The position numbers and the translations under genes are program-made. From CAIPSZ01 sp038065015 (lineage in GTDB: Bacteria > Patescibacteriota > Patescibacteriia > PEXW01): 13,315 bases of DNA. The notes below the pieces were generated by a model, which saw only the letters and a list, made by a program, of their open reading frames with translations, was not told the DNA's origin and did not search any database. Positions 6,644-12,062 of the stretch are shown here, one piece after another. The first letter of the stretch is position 1. Every line of letters starts with the position of its first letter. The stretch covers positions 1-13,315 of the forward strand of contig JBBTRU010000068.1 in NCBI GenBank assembly GCA_038065015.1, read 5' to 3'.

Positions 6644-7933
6644 ATGATGGAAATCCTGCGAAACATGCTTCGGCGAAAAGGCCGTACAATACTCACCGTC
6701 ACCGGTATTGTGGTGGGTATTTTTGCGTTCACGGTCATGGGTTCTATGGCCCTGCGGTTTAATAAAATGATTAGCGGCGGCAAGCGCTACATCACCGGAC
6801 AAATTACGCTCATGCCCAAAGGCACGAGTTTTACCACCGGCAGCGGCGGCGCACTTTTGCCCCTGGATGTGCTGGAACGCATTGGGAAAGTGGAGGGCGT
6901 GCAAGCGGTTGGCGCCGGTGTTGAGCTCGCTTTGGAAGAGCCGAACCCGGACGATCCGATCGGTGGTGCGTCGTTTGGCCCGCCACCCATGATTGAGGGC
7001 ATGGACCTTACCTCCGACTACCGCAACCGAAATTGGCAGACCATGGATATGAAAGCCGGACGCATGATTGCCAAAGGCGATGCGGATTCGATGATCGCCG
7101 TTGGGTACAGCATTGCGGCAGATAAAAAATTGAACGTCGATGACGAGTTTACCATCCGCGGCCGAAAGTTCACCGTTGTCGGAATTATGGACCAAACGCT
7201 TACCGGGCCCGACCAGTACATTTTCATGCCCATCACCGCCGCGCGTGAGCTGCTCATTGCGTCGAATCCATTCCTCAAGTCGCTCAAAGACCGGGCGGAC
7301 GAAGCCGGTAAAATTACCGACGGCGACCTAGCCAAATTACCCGAAGCCACCCGCAAGCAAATTGTCGAAGCGCAAGCTTTTCGTCTTGACGACGTTACTC
7401 AGATGGCCGCGGTGTCGTGGGAAGACGGGCAAGACCCGGATGTCGTCTCCAACCGCATCAAAGACCAATTCAAGAACGACGTGCTGGTACTCTCGCCAAC
7501 CAAACTCGGTGAGACCATAGATAAAGCCTCGGCAATTTTCAACGCGGTAATCCTCGGCAGCGCCATGATTGCTTTGGTGGTCGGCGGTTTCTCCATAATC
7601 AACACCATGATCATGTCGATTTCCGAGCGCAAGCGGGAAATTGGCATTAAGAAGGCGCTCGGGGCGTCCAATCGCTCCATTGCATTGGACTACACGCTTG
7701 AAGCCGGGGTTATTGGCATCATTGGCGGGATTATCGGCTTGGGCATTGGGACGCTCACCATTCTCATCATCAATTCGAAAACCGCAGCCAGTGGTGCGGA
7801 AATTTTTCTCCTCAGCCCAACGTTCATGGTCGGCGTGGTGGCATTCTCGTTCATCCTCGGTATCCTTGCCGGGTTGCTGCCGGCTTGGCGCGCCTCGCGT
7901 ATGAAAGTGGTGGACGCCATTCGCGAACTCTAA
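6644..7933 (+). CDS. MacB/FtsX-family ABC transporter permease
   Basis: This is a membrane permease of the type VII (MacB/LolC/FtsX-like) ABC family, 429 residues long. It has the classic layout. TM1 is at about 15-38, after a basic NMLRRKGR stretch. A large extracytoplasmic MacB_PCD-like domain covers about 45-298. The FtsX core has TM2 at about 300-324, TM3 at about 354-376 and TM4 at about 394-413. The cytoplasmic loop ISERKREIGIKKALGAS (326-342) and the terminal LPAWRASRMKVVDAIREL are strong family signatures. The start is taken at 6644 (6647 is also an ATG) because it follows the promoter directly; the reading frame is open upstream to 6536 but only through the repeat. The ATPase gene follows after 4 nt. 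No membrane-fusion protein is encoded nearby, so a tripartite efflux role is unsupported; peptide, antibiotic or lipoprotein traffic are all possible. Confidence 0.93.
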   Translation: MMEILRNMLRRKGRTILTVTGIVVGIFAFTVMGSMALRFNKMISGGKRYITGQITLMPKGTSFTTGSGGALLPLDVLERIGKVEGVQAVGAGVELALEEPNPDDPIGGASFGPPPMIEGMDLTSDYRNRNWQTMDMKAGRMIAKGDADSMIAVGYSIAADKKLNVDDEFTIRGRKFTVVGIMDQTLTGPDQYIFMPITAARELLIASNPFLKSLKDRADEAGKITDGDLAKLPEATRKQIVEAQAFRLDDVTQMAAVSWEDGQDPDVVSNRIKDQFKNDVLVLSPTKLGETIDKASAIFNAVILGSAMIALVVGGFSIINTMIMSISERKREIGIKKALGASNRSIALDYTLEAGVIGIIGGIIGLGIGTLTILIINSKTAASGAEIFLLSPTFMVGVVAFSFILGILAGLLPAWRASRMKVVDAIREL

Positions 7934-7937
7934 CCCT

Positions 7938-8618
7938 ATGTCCAAACTCCTCATTTCCGCGCACAACCTTCGCAAGCAGTACGTGCTTTCCAAAACGAAT
8001 ACCGTGCATGCGCTGCAGGGTGTCGATATTGACGTGCAGGAAGGGGACTTCTCGGCCATTGTCGGCCCCTCGGGTTGCGGCAAATCCACGTTGCTGCACA
8101 TTCTCGGTTTGCTCGACCGGCCGGATAGTGGAACGTACACCTTGGATGGTATTGACGTGATGGCGATGAAAGAACGCGACGCGAATCTGGTCCGGGCGAA
8201 GAAGCTCGGGTTTATTTTCCAAGGTTTCAACCTTATCCCGTCACTCACGGCCCAAGAGAACGTCATGCAGGCGGGGAAGTACGGCGGCCTCTCCCTGAAG
8301 CAGCGTAAGGTCCGTTCCGAAGAATTACTTACCACCATGGGCCTGCAAGATCGCATGCACCACAAGCCCAACGAGCTCTCGGGCGGGCAGCAGCAACGTG
8401 TGGCCATTGCTCGGGCACTCATGAATAAACCCGCAATCATTTTGGCGGACGAGCCCACCGGCGAGCTCGATAGCGCGACCTCATTGGAAATTATCGAGTT
8501 GCTGAAGCAGCTGAACCGTGAGAACAACCAGACGTTTATCATGGTTACGCACAACCAGGAAGTGGCAAACGCCTGCAAGAAGATTATTACCCTAAAGGAC
8601 GGGCAGAACGCCGTTTAG
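7938..8618 (+). CDS. ABC transporter ATP-binding protein (MacB/LolD type)
   Basis: This is the 226-residue cytoplasmic ATPase that would power the permease encoded 4 nt upstream. All ABC motifs are intact: Walker A GPSGCGKST (43-51), Q-loop Q95 in FQGFNL, signature LSGGQQQRVAIARAL (147-161), Walker B IILADE (167-172) with D-loop GELD, and H-loop H205 in MVTHN. The LFQ/LxGLLDRPDSG region and the length match LolD/MacB-type ATPases. Its order after the permease is the reverse of many such operons. No Shine-Dalgarno sequence is present; the start reads CCCTATG, as at other intra-operon starts here. The transported substrate cannot be read from the sequence. No terminator is visible directly downstream. 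Confidence 0.95.
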   Translation: MSKLLISAHNLRKQYVLSKTNTVHALQGVDIDVQEGDFSAIVGPSGCGKSTLLHILGLLDRPDSGTYTLDGIDVMAMKERDANLVRAKKLGFIFQGFNLIPSLTAQENVMQAGKYGGLSLKQRKVRSEELLTTMGLQDRMHHKPNELSGGQQQRVAIARALMNKPAIILADEPTGELDSATSLEIIELLKQLNRENNQTFIMVTHNQEVANACKKIITLKDGQNAV

Positions 8619-8644
8619 GTTGATCGCGCCTACGTTTTCGTCGG

Positions 8645-8677
8645 TTGCTTTGCCATTGGCCAAAGATATGGTAGGGT
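8645..8677 (+). promoter_or_regulatory. Weak candidate promoter for the 110-aa gene
   Basis: TTGCCA at 8650-8655 (5 of 6 to the -35 consensus) lies 16 nt before TAGGGT at 8672-8677 (3 of 6). An alternative is TTGCTT (8645-8650), 16 nt, then TATGGT (8667-8672). Neither is convincing alone, but the 86-nt spacer and the change in start-site style suggest that a promoter lies here. Confidence 0.35.
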
Positions 8678-8694
8678 TGCGGAAACCAAAAAAC

Positions 8695-8700
8695 AGGAGG
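8695..8700 (+). promoter_or_regulatory. Strong Shine-Dalgarno sequence
   Basis: AGGAGG lies 4 nt before the ATG at 8705. It is the only clear Shine-Dalgarno sequence before any gene in this window, and it fixes the start of the small gene that follows. Confidence 0.85.
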
Positions 8701-8704
8701 CGAC

Positions 8705-9037
8705 ATGCCAGACGAAACGTTTACCCTTTTGGAAGAGTACGGCTGCCCGACCGTTGATCAGAATACGCACCCACGTCTGCAGTTCGGGTTCATGAGGCCG
8801 TACCTGACGATCACCAGCGTATCCCTGCCACCGACCCAAGATGAGGTGAATCTCATGGCCGAGCTCATCGTCGAGCTCTGCAGACGACATGGTGGCAAGC
8901 ACGGTTCGACAAAGTCGAGAGATGCCGATCCACTTATGATAGAAAAAACGTCAACGGGGTGGCGTTGCCGTCGAGCCAGCGTAGACATGTGGTCACCGGA
9001 AGTTGCGTATATCGCTGATTTGCAAGTGCAATACTAG
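8705..9037 (+). CDS. Hypothetical protein, 110 aa
   Basis: I do not recognise this family. The protein looks soluble: no signal peptide, no membrane segment, and mixed charge. It may be alpha/beta, with a likely amphipathic helix at about 45-62 (DEVNLMAELIVELCRR) followed by a His/Gly/Lys-rich turn RHGGKHGSTKSRD (61-73). The C-terminus WSPEVAYIADLQVQY is probably strand-forming. Two cysteines (C14, C59) plus C88 do not form an obvious metal motif. The evidence that it is real is the strong Shine-Dalgarno sequence, an open frame filling the space, and an intrinsic terminator 8 nt after the stop. These make it a self-contained single-gene unit between two operons. Its initiation style differs from its neighbours, which may point to high expression or separate acquisition. 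Confidence 0.75.
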   Translation: MPDETFTLLEEYGCPTVDQNTHPRLQFGFMRPYLTITSVSLPPTQDEVNLMAELIVELCRRHGGKHGSTKSRDADPLMIEKTSTGWRCRRASVDMWSPEVAYIADLQVQY

Positions 9038-9045
9038 AGCACCTT

Positions 9046-9080
9046 AAAGGGAGAATGCGCCGCATTCTCCCTTTTTCTAT
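9046..9080 (+). terminator. Intrinsic (Rho-independent) terminator
   Basis: A perfect 13-bp inverted repeat, AAAGGGAGAATGC (9046-9058) and GCATTCTCCCTTT (9062-9074), has a 3-nt loop and is followed by TTCTATTT. The A-run on the left arm could also serve the minus strand, but no gene on that strand needs it. It closes the 110-aa gene and separates it from the CYTH operon. Confidence 0.92.
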
Positions 9081-9096
9081 TTGGAAACCGCAGGCC

Positions 9097-9125
9097 TTGG
9101 TGACGTAACGCAAGTACGGTAGAAT
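9097..9125 (+). promoter_or_regulatory. Candidate promoter of the CYTH/acyl-CoA synthetase operon
   Basis: TTGGTG at 9097-9102 (4 of 6) and TAGAAT at 9120-9125 (5 of 6) are 17 nt apart. The expected transcript start is about 9132, so the upstream ATG at 9124 would not be transcribed and translation most likely starts at 9139 with a leader of only a few nucleotides. It sits just after the terminator, where a new unit is expected. Confidence 0.6.
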
Positions 9126-9138
9126 GAATCTACATTAT

Positions 9139-9717
9139 ATGCAGGAAATTGAAGCAAAATACCTAGGAATAGACGTATCGGCGGTACAAGAAAAACTGTT
9201 ACAGTTTGGTGCGCAACGAATGTTTGAGCGTCTCTATAAACGTAAAGTATATGACTACGCGGATTTACGATTGAATGCGGTTGGTGCCTGGGTACGAGTT
9301 CGGGATGAAGGTGACCGGATTACCTTGGGCTTCAAGCAACGACAGGGTATGGCGGCAAATGCCGGGCAAAATGATGCCGGTATGGAAGAGATTGAAGTCG
9401 TAGTGGATAGCTTTGATCGAACCTGCCTGTTGCTCGAACGCATTGGCCTGGCACTAAAGTTTTACCAGGAAAATCGTCGCTCTCGGTATGTTTTGGATGG
9501 CATTACCTATGACATTGATACCTGGCCCGGTCTGGCGCCGTATCTAGAAATTGAAGGGCCGTCGTGGCAGGCGATTGATGCAGGGGCAGTGAAGTTGCAG
9601 CTCGATCCTTCGACGAAGAAAATTTTTTCTACCCACCAAATTTACCTGGCCAACGGGATTGAAGAATTAGAGTACGTGCATATGGGTTTTGATCGTATGG
9701 AAAAACGTGTCATATGA
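9139..9717 (+). CDS. CYTH-domain protein (class IV adenylate cyclase / triphosphatase family)
   Basis: This 192-residue protein is a member of the CYTH superfamily, triphosphate-tunnel enzymes that hydrolyse or cyclise triphosphate substrates with a metal. The hallmark ExExK is at the very N-terminus: E3, E5, K7 in MQEIEAKY. Later tunnel motifs are WVRVR (51-55), LGFK (63-66), EEIEV (83-87), RRSRYVLD (113-120), YDID (124-127) and YLEIEG (135-140). Starting at 9139 puts ExExK where the family has it and agrees with the -10 box that covers the earlier ATG at 9124. The substrate (thiamine triphosphate, inorganic triphosphate, ATP to cAMP) cannot be decided. The first 180 nt are about 41% G+C by hand count, lower than the flanking genes, which hints at a different origin. 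It overlaps the next gene by ATGA. Confidence 0.87.
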   Translation: MQEIEAKYLGIDVSAVQEKLLQFGAQRMFERLYKRKVYDYADLRLNAVGAWVRVRDEGDRITLGFKQRQGMAANAGQNDAGMEEIEVVVDSFDRTCLLLERIGLALKFYQENRRSRYVLDGITYDIDTWPGLAPYLEIEGPSWQAIDAGAVKLQLDPSTKKIFSTHQIYLANGIEELEYVHMGFDRMEKRVI

Positions 9718-11768
9718 ATTTACAACCGCTTCTAAACCCAAAGAGCATTGCCGTGGTGGGCGCGTCACGCGAGCGCGGGAAAGTTGGCAATGTCATATTT
9801 CGCAATTGCCGCCAGTTTGGCTACCGGGGCATGGTCTACCCGGTGAACCCGAAAGCGGCACGCATCGAAGCCGTGCGGGCATACCCGAGTGTGTCGGCAA
9901 TCCCAAAGCGGGTCGATTTGGTTATCATTGCAACCCCGGCCGCAATTGTTCCGCTCATACTCAAAGATGCTATACGGGCAAAAGCCAAGAGTGCCATGGT
10001 TATTAGCGCCGGTTTTTCGGAAACCGGCGCGAAAGGTAAAACCTTGGAAAACGAAATAGCCGCGCTCGCGCGACGCGCCAAGCTCCCGCTGGTGGGTCCG
10101 AACTGCTTGGGCCTGCTCTTGCCGCACCGCAAGCTCAACGCCTCCTTCGCCGCTGGGTTACCGAAAGCGGGGAGTGTGAGCATTCTCTCGCAATCCGGGG
10201 CTATGGCGGTGGCCGAAATGGATTGGGCCGCCGGGCAGCAGCTGGGTTTCCGCGCAATTATCAGCGTGGGTAACAAGGCCGTGCTGCGGGAAGCTGATTA
10301 CCTCGCCGCACTCGGCAAAGATGCGGGCACAAAAGTGATATTAATGTATTTGGAAGACATTCGTGACGGCCGCAAATTTTTAGAAACTGCCCAACACGTT
10401 GCAGTAACCAAGCCCATTGTCATATTACGAGCAGGGCGTAGTGCCGTGGCAGCCAAAGCAGCCCAGTCGCATACCGGTGCCTTGGCCGGGAGTTCAGCAG
10501 TCACCGATGCGCTGCTGCGCCAAGCGGGTTGCGTGGTCGTGGATACTATTGAAGCGTGGTTTGCTCTGGCGGCAGCTTTTGCCGTCGCCCCGCGACCCAA
10601 GGGCAACCGCTTGGCCATTCTCACGAATGCCGGCGGCCCGGGGATTTTGGCCACGGATGCCCTGCCAAATACGGGGCTCACCCTTGCGGCATTTACGCCA
10701 GCAACCGCAAAGCGTTTGCGCAAAGTGTTGCCCTCGGCCGCCGCGCTGCACAATCCGGTAGATGTGGTTGGGGATGCGCCCCCCGAGCGTTACGCTGCGG
10801 CACTCAAAGCCGTTATCGCCGATCGTAATATTGATGTGGTGGTCAGCGTGCTTACCGATCAACTGGTGACGCGGAGCAGCAAGGTGGCGCAGCAGATTAT
10901 TCGGTTGCACAAAAAAAGCCCGAAGCCAATTCTCGCTGCTTTCGTGGGCGGGCCAAAAGTGGCAAAAGCCATAGCTTTGCTTCGAGCCGCGGGCGTGCCG
11001 GCGTTTGCGTACCCCGAACTGGCCGTGCAAGCGGCCGGGGCGCTCGTCACGGGTACGCGGAAGAGCGCCCTACCGATTCGGCCGCTGGGAAGATTTGCAA
11101 AGCCGTTCCGCGCCAGCAACGTTGCTGCCGTGGGGGAGCAGGCCCAGAAAATGCTCGGCGTCGGCGGCATTCGCGTGCTGCCTGTACACGTTGTGCGTTC
11201 AGCTAAGCAGGCCGTTAGTCGTGCGGCGCAACTGCATTATCCCGTGGTTATGAAACTCGACGCGCCATCCGTGCTGCATAAAACCGAAAAAGGCGCCGTG
11301 GCCTTAGATTTGCACACGCCCGCGATGGTGACGCAAGCATTCCACCGCTTCCGCCGCGTGTTTGCCCGGCAACTCCGGGAAGCTGGGGGCCGCATCGTTT
11401 TGCAGGATCAGCGTCGGGCCGGCGTGGAACTCATTATTGGGGCGGTGCAGGACCCGCAATTTGGCCCGGTGGTGCTGGTTGGCTTTGGCGGGATTTACAC
11501 CGAAGCCCTACGCAGCGTGGACTACATTGCCGCACCCTGCACACCCGCTGATGCCCGAATTTTTTTGCAGCGCGCCAAAGTCTGGTCGGTACTTACGGGT
11601 GCGCGCGGCCAGATTTTTGCCGTGACTGCAGTCGTTGATCTCCTCGTTCGGGTCAGCCAGTTTATTGCGCGCCACCCCGAGGTCCAAGCTCTAGATCTTA
11701 ACCCGGTACTCGTCACGCACCAGCAAGCCATTGTTGTGGATGCGCGCCTTACTTTTACCAAGCCATGA
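9714..11768 (+). CDS. Fused ADP-forming acyl-CoA (acetyl-CoA) synthetase, alpha-beta
   Basis: This enzyme converts acyl-CoA, ADP and phosphate to the free acid, CoA and ATP, a substrate-level phosphorylation found in archaea and some anaerobic bacteria. The 684 residues fuse both subunits. A CoA-binding Rossmann domain (IAVVGASRERGKVGN, 12-26) is followed by CoA-ligase domains with VGPNCLG (127-133) and SQSGAMA (159-165). The phosphohistidine is H253 in SHTGALAGS. After NAGGPGILATD, the beta part from about 465 is an ATP-grasp domain with VVMKLDAPSVLHKTEKGAV (second active-site H522), GVELIIG (570-576), GFGGIYTE (590-597) and ALDLNPVLV (659-667). The length matches fused ACD enzymes of about 690-700. 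It starts inside the CYTH stop (ATGA) and overlaps the next gene in the same way. Specificity for acetyl-CoA is likely but not proven. A distant alternative is a Pat-type acetyltransferase fusion, but no GNAT domain is present. Confidence 0.93.
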   Translation: MNLQPLLNPKSIAVVGASRERGKVGNVIFRNCRQFGYRGMVYPVNPKAARIEAVRAYPSVSAIPKRVDLVIIATPAAIVPLILKDAIRAKAKSAMVISAGFSETGAKGKTLENEIAALARRAKLPLVGPNCLGLLLPHRKLNASFAAGLPKAGSVSILSQSGAMAVAEMDWAAGQQLGFRAIISVGNKAVLREADYLAALGKDAGTKVILMYLEDIRDGRKFLETAQHVAVTKPIVILRAGRSAVAAKAAQSHTGALAGSSAVTDALLRQAGCVVVDTIEAWFALAAAFAVAPRPKGNRLAILTNAGGPGILATDALPNTGLTLAAFTPATAKRLRKVLPSAAALHNPVDVVGDAPPERYAAALKAVIADRNIDVVVSVLTDQLVTRSSKVAQQIIRLHKKSPKPILAAFVGGPKVAKAIALLRAAGVPAFAYPELAVQAAGALVTGTRKSALPIRPLGRFAKPFRASNVAAVGEQAQKMLGVGGIRVLPVHVVRSAKQAVSRAAQLHYPVVMKLDAPSVLHKTEKGAVALDLHTPAMVTQAFHRFRRVFARQLREAGGRIVLQDQRRAGVELIIGAVQDPQFGPVVLVGFGGIYTEALRSVDYIAAPCTPADARIFLQRAKVWSVLTGARGQIFAVTAVVDLLVRVSQFIARHPEVQALDLNPVLVTHQQAIVVDARLTFTKP

Positions 11769-12046
11769 AAGTCGCTCTCTCGGCGATACGTGTTGGCAAC
11801 GTGAAAGTGTTCTTTAGTCGTTTGGGTTACCACCTCGAGCGTAACGGCAGCTACTCGCGCCGCGCCGGCACGGGCCAGTTCCCGCGCTACCACGCCTACG
11901 TGGAGCTGGTTGGCGATACCGTACGCGTAAACGTGCACCTGGATGCCAAAGCGGCAAGTTACGTTGGCACTAGCGCGCACGCCGGGGAGTACGATGGGCC
12001 GCTGATTGAAACCGAAATGGCCCGCATCCAAGCCGCGGCACAGTAG
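11765..12046 (+). CDS. Conserved-looking hypothetical protein, 93 aa
   Basis: The function is unknown. It is a small soluble basic protein with no membrane segment. A central block FPRYHAYVE (39-47), VNVHLDAK (55-62) and SYVGTSAHAGEYDG (65-78) looks constrained, with regularly spaced H43, H58 and H72 plus D60 and E75 that could bind a metal. From memory, similar short proteins with an HLD and an AHSGEY-like motif are common hypotheticals in Patescibacteria genomes; I could not check this. The start overlaps the acyl-CoA synthetase stop by ATGA, so translation is probably coupled and the gene belongs to the CYTH operon. The next gene starts 16 nt downstream with its own -10 box. Confidence 0.8.
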   Translation: MKVALSAIRVGNVKVFFSRLGYHLERNGSYSRRAGTGQFPRYHAYVELVGDTVRVNVHLDAKAASYVGTSAHAGEYDGPLIETEMARIQAAAQ

Positions 12047-12055
12047 TGGTATACT
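12047..12055 (+). promoter_or_regulatory. Extended -10 promoter of the oxidoreductase gene, apparently leaderless
   Basis: TGGTATACT contains a TGN extension and the -10 hexamer TATACT at 12050-12055 (5 of 6). No good -35 box is seen, which is usual for extended -10 promoters. Transcription would start at about 12062, one base before the ATG at 12063. It overlaps the 3' flank of the 93-aa gene. Confidence 0.62.
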
Positions 12056-12062
12056 TTTTCTA

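Noticed and set aside
6608..6646. Riboswitch or attenuator before the ABC operon
   Set aside because: The promoter sits so close to the start codon that there is no leader RNA to fold.
7337..8578. Long open frame on the minus strand (413 codons) opposite the ABC genes
   Set aside because: It spans the junction of two well-supported plus-strand genes and its product is low-complexity and Ser/Arg-rich without domains, so it is a shadow frame.
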